Below, one piece after another: positions 51,715 through 60,396 of a stretch of DNA of 64,000 bases. The first letter of the stretch is position 1; each line of letters begins with the position of its first letter. The stretch spans positions 806,001 to 870,000 of the forward strand of contig NZ_JALPRP010000001.1 of assembly GCF_023195915.1 (NCBI RefSeq), in the 5' to 3' direction. This DNA comes from Methanoculleus sp. 7T (GTDB lineage Archaea > Halobacteriota > Methanomicrobia > Methanomicrobiales > Methanoculleaceae). The position numbers were made by a program, and so were the translations under genes. Below the pieces are notes generated by a model. It was not told the DNA's origin. It made no database searches and saw only the letters and a list, made by a program, of their open reading frames with translations.

Positions 51715-53570
51715 AACGCTATCTCTCGGTCATATCGCTTACAGAGGCGCTGGCGCTCGTGGAGCGCTCCTTTCCGGCGGTACCGGGGATCGTGCGGGTC
51801 CCGGTGACCACCGGGGCGGTCGGGAGGGTCACCGCGGCGCCCATATTCGCCCGGTTCTCGGTCCCCGCCATCCACATCTCGGCGATGGACGGGATTGCGG
51901 CGAGAAGCGCCGACACTCGCGGGGCGAGCGAGCAGCACCCGGTGACCCTCCCCGATGCGGCGAGGGTCAACACGGGGAACATCGTCCCGCCCGGCTACGA
52001 TGCGGTGATCATGATCGAAGACGTCTGGGTCGACGGCGAGACTTACACCATCAGAAAGTCGGTCAGCCCCTGGCAGCACATCCGCCCGGTCGGCGAGGAT
52101 ATCGCGGAGTCGGAGATGATCCTCCCCTCGCACCGCCGGATCCGGCCGCAGGACGTGGGGGCGCTCGCGAATTACGGTGTCACCGACATTGCTGTTCTCA
52201 ATGTCCGTGCTGGCCTGATTCCCACCGGGAGCGAACTGGTGCCGGCAGGCGTCATGCCGCCGCCGGGGAAGGTGGTGGAGAGCAACACCCTGATGGCCGC
52301 GGCGATCCTCGAGGAGGCGGGCGCGGAAGCGCACCGCTACCCGATCGTCCCGGACGACTATGACCAGATCCGGGACGCCGTCCGCCGTGGTGTCGCCGAA
52401 AACGACATCCTGCTCGTCTCGGCGGGGTCGTCCGCCGGGACACGGGACTACACCGCCGATATCATCCGAGACCTCGGCGAGGTGCTTGCGCACGGTGTGG
52501 CGATCAAGCCCGGAAAACCGGTGATCATCGGCCGGATCGACGGGAAGCCGGTGATCGGCCTCCCGGGCTATCCGCTCGCGGCCGCGACCGTTCTCCGCGA
52601 GATTGTCCTGCCGCTCCTCGCACGCTACGGCCTCCCTGTCCCCGAGCCCGAGCGCGTCTCCGCCCGACTGACAACGAGCCTTGAGTCCGATATCGGGACC
52701 GACGAGTTCGTCCTCCTCTCGGTGGGGAGGGTCGGCGACCGCTGGGTAGCGGTGCCTCAGTCGCGGGGCGCGGGAGTCCAGATGAGCGCGGTTCGGGCGA
52801 ACGGCTACCTGCAGATCCCGGCGCAGAGAGAGGGTGCCGAGGCCGGCGAGACGGTGACCGTCAGGCTCTCGGTCCCCCGCACGGAAGCGGAGGAGGCGGT
52901 GCTCATCACCGGCAGCCACGACCCGGCACTCGATTATCTGGCCGACCTGGTGAGACCGCGCAGCGTCGATATCCACTCAACTCACACAGGAAGCATGGGC
53001 GGAGTGCTCGCGCTGAAGAAACAGGAATGCCACGCGGCACCGATGCACCTTCTCGCACCCGACGGCACCTATAACACTCACTACCTGGAGCGCTACATGC
53101 CGGGTGCGGACCTCGCCCTCCTCTGCGTGGCGGAGCGGCAGCAGGGGGTCATCTCCCGCGACGGCCTCTCGTTCGACGACCTTCCGGGGCGGACGTTCAT
53201 CAACCGGCAGAAGGGGTCGGGGACCCGGATGCTCCTCGATCACTGCCTCGCAAAGCGCGGTATCGACCCGGCATCCATCCCCGGCTACGGGCGTGAGGTG
53301 ACGACACACCTAGCGGTGGCCCTCGCGGTCCGGACCGGGGAGGCGGACGCGGGGATGGGCGTCTACAGCGCCGCAAAGGCGCTTGATCTGGCGTTCGTTC
53401 CGGTGGCGACGGAACGCTACGAACTCGTGATGCACCGCGCGATGCTCGACGACCCCCGGATCGAGGCCTTGGTCGAAGCGGTCTCGTCCGATGGGTTCAA
53501 GGATGTCCTCCGGGACCTCGGGGGCTACGAGACGGGCGAGACCGGCGTCCTGCGCGAACTGCAAGGGTGA
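51708..53570 (+). CDS. moeA: MoeA fused to a periplasmic-binding-protein-like domain
   Basis: Residues 1-395 are a second MoeA (HISAMDGIAARSADTRG, LLVSAGSSAGTRDYTADIIR, GKPVIGLPGYPLAAATV). The rest is the PBP-like domain common in archaeal MoeA2 proteins (INRQKGSGTRMLLDHCLAKR, ALAVRTGEADAGMGVYSAAK), which resembles the LysR/ModA substrate fold and may bind molybdate or tungstate. Two MoeA genes in tandem may serve two metals; that is inference. The 3' end overlaps the opposite-strand TIGR00725 gene by 74 nt. Confidence 0.92.
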   Translation: MVKRYLSVISLTEALALVERSFPAVPGIVRVPVTTGAVGRVTAAPIFARFSVPAIHISAMDGIAARSADTRGASEQHPVTLPDAARVNTGNIVPPGYDAVIMIEDVWVDGETYTIRKSVSPWQHIRPVGEDIAESEMILPSHRRIRPQDVGALANYGVTDIAVLNVRAGLIPTGSELVPAGVMPPPGKVVESNTLMAAAILEEAGAEAHRYPIVPDDYDQIRDAVRRGVAENDILLVSAGSSAGTRDYTADIIRDLGEVLAHGVAIKPGKPVIIGRIDGKPVIGLPGYPLAAATVLREIVLPLLARYGLPVPEPERVSARLTTSLESDIGTDEFVLLSVGRVGDRWVAVPQSRGAGVQMSAVRANGYLQIPAQREGAEAGETVTVRLSVPRTEAEEAVLITGSHDPALDYLADLVRPRSVDIHSTHTGSMGGVLALKKQECHAAPMHLLAPDGTYNTHYLERYMPGADLALLCVAERQQGVISRDGLSFDDLPGRTFINRQKGSGTRMLLDHCLAKRGIDPASIPGYGREVTTHLAVALAVRTGEADAGMGVYSAAKALDLAFVPVATERYELVMHRAMLDDPRIEALVEAVSSDGFKDVLRDLGGYETGETGVLRELQG

Positions 53571-53979
53571 CCGCCTCTTCAGGCGTCGAGCAGGCCGTCA
53601 CCCCCTCTATTTTCCAAGTCCCAAGGCCGAAGACGGGTTTTCCCGTCTTGAGGGCGACTGCGATCTCCGAGAGCGTGCCGTAGCCCCCGCCGACGGCGAT
53701 CACCGCGTCAGCGGAGTTGACCAGGATGACGTTCCTCGCATGGCCCATGCCGGTGCGGACCACCACGTCGAGGTAGGGGTTGCCCTCCCCGACGTCCGGG
53801 AGGATGCCGACCGTCGTACCGCCCGCCTCCTTCGCGCCCCTGCAGGCGGCCTCCATCACCCCGCCGAGGCCGCCGCAACAGACGGTCCCGCGGTTGCCGG
53901 CGACGAGGCGGCCGACGGCCTCCGCCGCCGCATACTCTTCGTCTGAGCAGTCCCCTCTCCCGATGACTGCAATCTGCAT
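53497..53979 (-). CDS. TIGR00725 / LOG-like nucleotide-binding protein
   Basis: The 160-residue Rossmann protein has CCGGLGGVMEAACRGAKEAG and VIAVGGGYGTLSEIAVALKTG, close to the P-G-G-x-G-T-x-x-E motif of LOG/lysine-decarboxylase-like phosphoribohydrolases. The TIGR00725 group has no proven reaction. The last ~25 residues (RRSRPSRSPRGPGGHP) overlap the moeA-like gene and look like frame read-through; the functional end may be earlier. Confidence 0.85.
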   Translation of the reverse strand: MQIAVIGRGDCSDEEYAAAEAVGRLVAGNRGTVCCGGLGGVMEAACRGAKEAGGTTVGILPDVGEGNPYLDVVVRTGMGHARNVILVNSADAVIAVGGGYGTLSEIAVALKTGKPVFGLGTWKIEGVTACSTPEEAVTLAVRAGRRSRPSRSPRGPGGHP

Positions 53980-54084
53980 GGATGAGAGTCGGGTTTGTGC
54001 CTATAAAGACCTGAGGGGGTCTGGGGAGACGGAAACATCCCTCGGGCAGGATGGGGAAGGTTTATACCATGCGGGAGTGCCCCT

Positions 54085-54380
54085 GCTCCGTTCCTCAAAA
54101 CTCTTCGAGTTTCTCATGCTCCGCTCCTCCAGAACATCGCACTTCGGAACGTCGCACTCTCCATGCACGGCTTTTCATCGGGTATCGCGTTTGGGGTGGG
54201 GCTGACGGGGAGGGGGGCCCGCCCCCCTCGTACCTAGCGGGTGCTCGAGCTCCCGCCCTTCGGCCGGTCGCACTCCCCATCGCCCCCTCCCCCCGGCGCG
54301 AGATCCACCACGGTCCACTGTACCGGGATACTTTCATCGTCCTGGCCGTCCCGATAGTCGCGACTCGCGCCTTCGGCCAC
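54085..54380 (+). repeat. Hairpin-string intergenic element, copy 3
   Basis: AAACTC-TTC-GAGTTT (54098-54112), the long hairpin GAGGGGGGC-CC-GCCCCCCTC (54210-54229) and TCGCAC at about 54137, 54151 and 54265. The neighbouring GGGGTGGGGCTGACGGGGAG matches copies 2b and 4. The element lies between the TIGR00725 gene start and ileS. Confidence 0.75.
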
Positions 54381-54580
54381 ATATGATGGGGTTACCCCTC
54401 GCACATTCGACAGGTACCCAACCCGCCCTCCTCCCTCTCTCCGGGGTGCTCACCCTCCGATACGCCGCTTTGTGCCTGTTGCCCCGGGCCCCGCGTGGGG
54501 CGCCACGGCATGAGCACTCACAAATGATTTGTTCCACGAGGACAAACGGTACACCAGAGTGTGAATATGAGGGATATGAG

Positions 54581-57500
54581 GTGAAAGAAGTCACCAGCAG
54601 TTACAACCCGCGTGACATCGAAACAGCAGTCCAGGATTACTGGAAGAAAGAGAATATCTATGCACGCGTCCAAGCGCTGCGCAAGGATGGAAAAGCGTTC
54701 TTTTTTGTCGACGGGCCGCCGTACACCACCGGCCACATCCACCTCGGCACCGCTTGGAATAAGATCATAAAAGACGCCATCCTCCGGTATCACCGGATGC
54801 GGGGCGCGAACGTCATCGAGCGGGCCGGCTACGACATGCACGGTCTCCCCATCGAGGTGAAGGTGGAGCACCAGCTCGGGTTCACCTCCAAGAAGGATAT
54901 TGAGGAGTACGGTATCGCCGAGTTTATCGAGCAGTGCCGGACGTTTGCGTTGACGCACATGGAGATCATGAGCGACCAGTTCCGGCGGCTCGGGATCTGG
55001 CTCGACTTCGAGAACCCCTATCAGACCATCAAAGAGGACTACATCGAATCGGCATGGTGGACGCTCAAGCGGGCCGATGAGCGCGGGCTCCTCGAGCGCG
55101 GCCACCGGGTCGTGAACTGGTGCCCCAGGTGCGAGACGGCGATCGCCGACTCCGAGGTGGAGTATTGGGACGAGACCGACCCCTCCATCTTCGTCAAGTT
55201 CCCCATCGTCGGGCGCGAGAACGAGTATCTCGTGATCTGGACGACGACGCCGTGGACCCTTCCCGCAAACGTGGCGGTGGCGGTCAACCCCGCGTTCACC
55301 TACGCCCGGGTGCAGGCGAAGAAGGACGGCGACGAAGAGACCCTCTGGATCGCCGAAGAACTCATCGAGTCGGTCCTGAAGATGGGTAGGTATCAGGAGT
55401 ACGCGGTCCTCGAGCGGGTCTCGGGGGGCGATCTGATCGGGACGGAGTATACATCGCCGCTCGCCGACCTCGTGCCGCGCCAGAAAGAGATCCGGCACCG
55501 AGTCGTGGCGGCCGACTATGTCGAACTCGAAAACACCGGGCTCGTCCACATCGCCCCCGGACACGGGTGGGACGACTACCTCGTCGGCATCAGGGAGGGG
55601 CTCGAGGTCTTCTGCCCGGTCGACGCCGGCGGGTGCTTCACCCCGGCAGCCGGTGCGTTTGCCGACATGTACGTCAGAGACGCGAACGACGTCATCATCG
55701 AAGCGCTTGGCGATTTCCTCCTCGCTCGGCGGACGATCACCCACCGCTACGGCCACTGCTGGCGGTGCAAGACCCCCATCATCTACCGGGCGACGGCGCA
55801 GTGGTTCCTGAAAGCCACGGAGATCCGCGACTCGATGCTTGACGAGATCGCAAGGGTGAAGTGGTACCCCGAGTGGGCGGGGAGCGCCCGGTTCCATGAT
55901 TTCGTCAAAGAATCCCGCGACTGGTGCATCTCCCGGCAGCGTTACTGGGGCATCCCCATCCCGGTCTGGCACTGCGAGCGGTGCGATGAATACACCGTCA
56001 TCGGCACCATCGCCGAACTCGAGGAGCGGTCGGGCGTAAAGGTCACCGACCCCCACCGCCCTTACGTGGATGCGATCACCATCCCGTGCTCCTGCGGCGG
56101 AGAGATGCACCGGGTGGCCGATATCTTCGATGTCTGGTTCGACTCGGCGGTCGCGTCGTGGGCGACCCTCGGGTTCCCGAGAGAGCGCGAGGCGTTCGAC
56201 CGCTACTGGCCGGCGGACTTCATCACCGAAGGACAGGACCAGACCCGGGGCTGGTTCTACTCCCAGCTCGGGGCGAGCAACGTGGCGTTCGGCCGCGCCC
56301 CCTACAAAAGCGTCCTGATGCACGGATTCGCGCTGGATGCCGAAGGGCGCAAGATGAGCAAGAGCATCGGCAACGTCGTGACGCCCGAAGAAGTGATGAA
56401 CCAGTTCGGCGTCGACGTCCTCCGGTTCTACGTCCTCTGGGCAAACGCCCCCTGGGACGACATGAAGTTCAACTGGGACGGCGTGAAGACGATCCACCGG
56501 ACACTCAACATCCTCTGGAATGTCTACCGGTTCCCGCTCCCGTACATGATCCTGGATGCGTTCCGGCCGGCATCCGCAGACGGCGAGCGGTGGGACGAAA
56601 CGTTTGTCCGGACTCATATCAGCGAGATGCCGGAGGAGGACCGCTGGATCGTCTCTCGGGTGAACACCCTCGCCCGGACGATCACCGGGGATATGCAGGA
56701 GTACCACCTCCACCGGGAGACGCGGGCGCTCGCCGCCTTCATCCTCGAAGACCTCTCCCGTTGGTACGTGCAACTCGTCCGGCCCCGGATGTGGCTCGAA
56801 GAGGACTCGCCGGAGAAGCGGTATGCCTACGAGACGTCCTACTACGTCATGCGCCGCCTGATAGCGCTTCTCGCACCGTTCGCGCCTCATATCACCGAGG
56901 AGATCTACCGGAACCTCCGCCTTGCAGGAGACCCGGAGAGCGTCCACATGCTCGACTGGCCGGAAGCGGACGACTCCCTGATCGACGCGCACCTGGAGGC
57001 CGAGATGGAGGTTATCAGGTCGTTTGACGATGCGGTCGCTACCGCCCGGCAGGCAGGTAAGCGGAAACTCCGCTGGCCGATCGGGGAGACCATGGTGGTC
57101 ACCGGGAGCGGCGAGGTGAAGGCAGCCCTCGAAGACCTAAACGACCTCGCCCTGACCCGGGCGAACGCCCGGTCGGTCAAGGTCGCCCTCGGGACGTGGG
57201 ACCGGATCCTCTGGCAGGCAGAGCCGGTTATGCGGGCCATCGGCCCGGAGTTCGGCAGGGAAGGCCCGAAGGTCAAAGCGCTGATCGAACAGGCGGACGG
57301 AACCGCCCTGAAGGCCGCCATCGAGCGGGAAGGAAAAGCCGAACTCGACGGCTACGAGATCGCTGCGCGCCATGTCACCTTCGCGGAGGCCCTCCCCGAG
57401 GGCGTCTTCGCCGCCCCCATGAAGGACGCGACGGTCTACGTGGACGTCACCCTCACGCCGGCGCTTGAGGCCGAGGGCTATGCCCGCGAGGTGATCCGGA

Positions 57501-57760
57501 GGATTCAGGAGATGCGCCGTCAGCTCGACCTGAACGTCGACGACTTCATCGTTGCGGCCGTGAACGTCAACGACGAGCGGGTTGCCGCGCTCATCGGGGT
57601 AGAGGAGTGGAAGAAGGAGATCGCCGAGGAGGTTCGGGCGGCAGCCCTCACCGTCCGCTACACCGACGGGAAGAAGCCGGCGGGACCCTTTGCGCTTGAG
57701 AAGGACTGGGATGTGGAAGGCGTGCAGATGCAGATGGGCATCTCACGCGCCGGTGAGTGA
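54581..57760 (+). CDS. ileS: Isoleucyl-tRNA synthetase
   Basis: From GTG 54581 (KEVTSSYNPRDIETAVQDYW, the archaeal opening) the enzyme is 1059 residues, normal for archaeal IleRS. It has the HIGH motif as HIHLGTAWNK, an editing domain (IVIWTTTPWTLPANVAVAVN), KMSKS at GRKMSKSIGNVV and the C-terminal anticodon-binding and Zn-like part. It charges tRNA-Ile. The frame is open 66 codons upstream but that part is repeat-like DNA; GAGGG ~8 nt before GTG supports this start. The stop overlaps thg1 on the other strand by 18 nt. Confidence 0.95.
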   Translation: MKEVTSSYNPRDIETAVQDYWKKENIYARVQALRKDGKAFFFVDGPPYTTGHIHLGTAWNKIIKDAILRYHRMRGANVIERAGYDMHGLPIEVKVEHQLGFTSKKDIEEYGIAEFIEQCRTFALTHMEIMSDQFRRLGIWLDFENPYQTIKEDYIESAWWTLKRADERGLLERGHRVVNWCPRCETAIADSEVEYWDETDPSIFVKFPIVGRENEYLVIWTTTPWTLPANVAVAVNPAFTYARVQAKKDGDEETLWIAEELIESVLKMGRYQEYAVLERVSGGDLIGTEYTSPLADLVPRQKEIRHRVVAADYVELENTGLVHIAPGHGWDDYLVGIREGLEVFCPVDAGGCFTPAAGAFADMYVRDANDVIIEALGDFLLARRTITHRYGHCWRCKTPIIYRATAQWFLKATEIRDSMLDEIARVKWYPEWAGSARFHDFVKESRDWCISRQRYWGIPIPVWHCERCDEYTVIGTIAELEERSGVKVTDPHRPYVDAITIPCSCGGEMHRVADIFDVWFDSAVASWATLGFPREREAFDRYWPADFITEGQDQTRGWFYSQLGASNVAFGRAPYKSVLMHGFALDAEGRKMSKSIGNVVTPEEVMNQFGVDVLRFYVLWANAPWDDMKFNWDGVKTIHRTLNILWNVYRFPLPYMILDAFRPASADGERWDETFVRTHISEMPEEDRWIVSRVNTLARTITGDMQEYHLHRETRALAAFILEDLSRWYVQLVRPRMWLEEDSPEKRYAYETSYYVMRRLIALLAPFAPHITEEIYRNLRLAGDPESVHMLDWPEADDSLIDAHLEAEMEVIRSFDDAVATARQAGKRKLRWPIGETMVVTGSGEVKAALEDLNDLALTRANARSVKVALGTWDRILWQAEPVMRAIGPEFGREGPKVKALIEQADGTALKAAIEREGKAELDGYEIAARHVTFAEALPEGVFAAPMKDATVYVDVTLTPALEAEGYAREVIRRIQEMRRQLDLNVDDFIVAAVNVNDERVAALIGVEEWKKEIAEEVRAAALTVRYTDGKKPAGPFALEKDWDVEGVQMQMGISRAGE

Positions 57761-58477
57761 CCGGACCAAGGCCGCTCCCTCTTCTGAGGAGAAGAGAGGG
57801 GTCTCTTCCGGTTCCCGGATGCAGGTCCGCACCGCCTGCACGGTCTCGCCCGTCAGGGGATTATACCCCTCTTTTCTGCACTCTTCCCGGTAGAGGAGCG
57901 TTCCCCGCCGCTGCCATGCCGGGGTTGCCGCCAGGTTGACGCCGCGCTCGAACATCATCTCGTGCATCGCATCCGACTGCATCCCCCTGAGCGCGGCTGC
58001 GGCCTCACGGGGGCTCATCCCTTCGTCGACCAGTGCGCTCTGGCAGTAGGCGTTGATGTGGTTCCGCCACGCCTCGTTCTGCCGCGAGATAAGATACTCG
58101 ACCGCAAACTCCCCCGTCGCAGGGATGGTCCTGGCATCGAACGCAAGGGGCACGGAGCACCCAAGTTCGATCGTCAGCACGCTTGCCGCAACCGCAGCGG
58201 TCACGGAATCGATCTTCTCCACCCGCCCTGAGAACGGCAGCGTCCGGAAGTAGAGGCTGATCTCATCGGAGAAGGTGTAGGCGAATGTGGGAGTAAGCCC
58301 GCTCTCGGTGAGGAGATAGCGGCAGACCGCCCGCATGCTCGCGTGGAACTTCGGGTCGAACGGCTTTTCAAGGTCGAGCGCACGGGCAAGACGGTGAAAG
58401 GCCCGGCCGTCGAGCCTGACAAAAACGGGGGGGAAGATAGCGAGATTCGAGAAGATCTCGCGGTTTTTGATATCCAT
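57743..58477 (-). CDS. thg1: tRNA(His) guanylyltransferase Thg1-like protein
   Basis: The 244-residue protein has VFVRLDGRAFHRLARALDLE (metal-binding Asp), AYTFSDEISLYF and INAYCQSALVDEGM, the reverse 3'-5' polymerase family pattern. Archaeal members add or repair G at tRNA 5' ends by Watson-Crick templating. The length is normal. It converges with ileS with an 18-nt overlap of coding ends. Confidence 0.9.
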   Translation of the reverse strand: MDIKNREIFSNLAIFPPVFVRLDGRAFHRLARALDLEKPFDPKFHASMRAVCRYLLTESGLTPTFAYTFSDEISLYFRTLPFSGRVEKIDSVTAAVAASVLTIELGCSVPLAFDARTIPATGEFAVEYLISRQNEAWRNHINAYCQSALVDEGMSPREAAAALRGMQSDAMHEMMFERGVNLAATPAWQRRGTLLYREECRKEGYNPLTGETVQAVRTCIREPEETPLFSSEEGAALVRSLTGA

Positions 58478-58517
58478 ATTGTATTGCGAAGGAGGGTCCC
58501 CGAGTAGAGTCTCGCGG

Positions 58518-58781
58518 TTATTCCTCTTTTGCCGGCGACCTGAATATTCCGGGGATGTGGCGGACGATCACGATGTCCCCGATGCTCTTTATGATACGGA
58601 AGGGAATCTGGAGTCCGGAGTAACCCTTAACCTCTCCGATCTCGGGGTTGAGTTCGCCGACTGCGAGGGAGTCGATCTTCTTCTGATCCACATCGATCAC
58701 GACATCATCAACGTTCCCGACAAAGACGGCCTTGTCGGTGTAGACGCTCAGTCCAAACAGCTCTGTGATCTGCGTTCTCAT
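58518..58781 (-). CDS. PRC-barrel domain protein (87 aa)
   Basis: From ATG 58781 the 87-residue product (MRTQITELFGLSVYTDKAVF, GYSGLQIPFRIIKSIGDIVI) is one PRC-barrel. The open frame upstream overlaps the site-2 protease on the other strand and is not protein-like. Single PRC-barrel genes of this size are frequent in methanogens, with an RNA-related role presumed. It is divergent from the protease gene across 52 nt. Confidence 0.8.
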   Translation of the reverse strand: MRTQITELFGLSVYTDKAVFVGNVDDVVIDVDQKKIDSLAVGELNPEIGEVKGYSGLQIPFRIIKSIGDIVIVRHIPGIFRSPAKEE

Positions 58782-58833
58782 CGGTATCCTCTGAAGGTAT
58801 ATTACTATAAACGATAAAAAGATACTCCTTCGC

Positions 58834-59970
58834 ATGGACGCCTCGCTGCAGATTGGAAACCTGGCCGGGATTCCGGTCAAATTGCACTGGAGTTTCCTCC
58901 TGGTTATCCCGCTCTTCGCCTGGATCATCGGGAGCCAGATTGTGCTCACGACCGAGTTGATCGCGGCTCTCTTCGGTGTCCCGATCGATATGAGACTGAT
59001 TGTGGCGGGGTTCAACCCCTACATCCTCGGGACCGTCGTCGCGCTCGGCCTCTTTGTCGGCGTCTTCATCCACGAAATGGCCCACTCGCTCATCGCCAAA
59101 GCGAAGGGGATCAAGATCCACAGCATCACGCTCCTCATCCTCGGCGGTGTCTCCCAGATGGAGGAGACCATGCCGGACCCGAAGATAGAACTCCCCATGG
59201 CGCTTGCGGGCCCGCTCACGAGCCTCGCCGTCGGCCTGATCAGCGGTGCCTTGGTGTATGTCTTCGATCTCGCCGTCCCCGACCCGGCAATCGCCGGGGT
59301 CCTGATCTTCGTCTTCGGATACTTGGGTCTCTTGAATATCCTGCTCTTCGGGTTCAACCTCCTCCCGGCGTTCCCCATGGACGGAGGGCGCGTGCTTCGG
59401 GCGTGGCTCGCGCGGAGGATGCCGCTCTCACGCGCGACACGGATCGCCGCCGACGTCGGAAGGGGGTTTGCCGTCCTCTTCGGGATCATCGGGTTCCTGC
59501 TCCTCAACCCCATCCTGATCATCATCGCCTTCTTCATCTACATCGGGGCGAACCAAGAGGCCACCTACCTGCGCTACAACATCCTGCTCCAGGACGTCAC
59601 GGTAGCGGATGCGATGAACTCCCCGGTCGTCACCGTGGAGCCGACGACGCCGCTCTCCCGTGTGGTCGAGATGATGTACGAGACGAAGCACCTCGGGTTT
59701 CCGGTGGTGGAACGGGGGGCGCTCGTCGGGATCATCGCCCTCGCGGACGTCCACAAGGTCACGCCGATCGACCGGGAGGCCATGCAGGTGCGGGACGTCA
59801 TGACCCGGAACCCGACCACCCTCCCGCCGTCGGCACCGCTCCTCGACGCATTGAGGGTCATGTCGAGTCTGGATATCGGGAGGATCCCGGTGGTCGCGGA
59901 CGGCATGCTGGTCGGGATCGTCACCCGGACGGACGTGCTCCGGGTGATGGAGTTACGGGAGGAGATGTAG
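58834..59970 (+). CDS. M50 site-2 protease with CBS domain pair
   Basis: The 378-residue membrane protein has the intramembrane zinc motif HEMAH (His80, Glu81, His84) in VFIHEMAHSLIAKAKG, the third ligand in NLLPAFPMDGGRVLRAWLAR, about six membrane spans and two C-terminal CBS domains (DVTVADAMNSPVVTVEPTTP, MQVRDVMTRNPTTLPPSAPL). It cleaves membrane-embedded substrates; CBS domains should make it responsive to adenine nucleotides. The target is unknown. Confidence 0.93.
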   Translation: MDASLQIGNLAGIPVKLHWSFLLVIPLFAWIIGSQIVLTTELIAALFGVPIDMRLIVAGFNPYILGTVVALGLFVGVFIHEMAHSLIAKAKGIKIHSITLLILGGVSQMEETMPDPKIELPMALAGPLTSLAVGLISGALVYVFDLAVPDPAIAGVLIFVFGYLGLLNILLFGFNLLPAFPMDGGRVLRAWLARRMPLSRATRIAADVGRGFAVLFGIIGFLLLNPILIIIAFFIYIGANQEATYLRYNILLQDVTVADAMNSPVVTVEPTTPLSRVVEMMYETKHLGFPVVERGALVGIIALADVHKVTPIDREAMQVRDVMTRNPTTLPPSAPLLDALRVMSSLDIGRIPVVADGMLVGIVTRTDVLRVMELREEM

Positions 59971-60049
59971 GGGTTCGGCGCAGGGGAAGGTGCCGTGCCT
60001 GGCGGCTTCTCAAACCCCGGAGTTCCATCCATCGCACCTTTTTGACCAG

Positions 60050-60350
60050 TTACGCTTCAGGATGTCGCACACCGGACACCGATTTACTGGGGTATCGCAC
60101 CTGGGGGTGGGGCCGACGGGGAGGGGGGATGCTCCCCCCTCGAAACTCTTCGAGTTTCTCATGCTCCCTTCGGTCGCACTCCCCTGTCCCCTCCCCCCTG
60201 CTTGCGATATCCTCCACGGTCCACTGCATGGGGACAAGTCCAAGGATAACCTGCATTCCACTTGCCACACCCTGGGCACGGCTTCCCACTAGATACCCCC
60301 ACAGTCCACTGTCCGGAGCGAGCCCGGAAAAAGAACCGGCAGACTGCCCC
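60050..60350 (+). repeat. Hairpin-string intergenic element, copy 4
   Basis: GAGGGGGG-ATGCT-CCCCCCTC (60121-60141), GAAACTC-TTC-GAGTTTC (60142-60158) and TCGCAC at 60065, 60094 and 60174. The preceding GGGGGTGGGGCCGACGGGGA matches copy 2b. The element fills the gap between the site-2 protease and the convergent radical SAM gene. Confidence 0.75.
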
Positions 60351-60396
60351 GCATCCCCAAAAAGTATCAACGGAGCCGATATCCTCAAATTCGAAC

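Noticed and set aside
54383-54580. N-terminal extension of IleRS from ATG 54383
   Set aside because: The extra 66 residues are repeat-like and unlike any synthetase; homology begins at GTG 54581.
54518-56992. 824-codon open frame antisense to ileS
   Set aside because: High-GC DNA gives long antisense frames; it lacks domains and lies fully opposite a clear IleRS.
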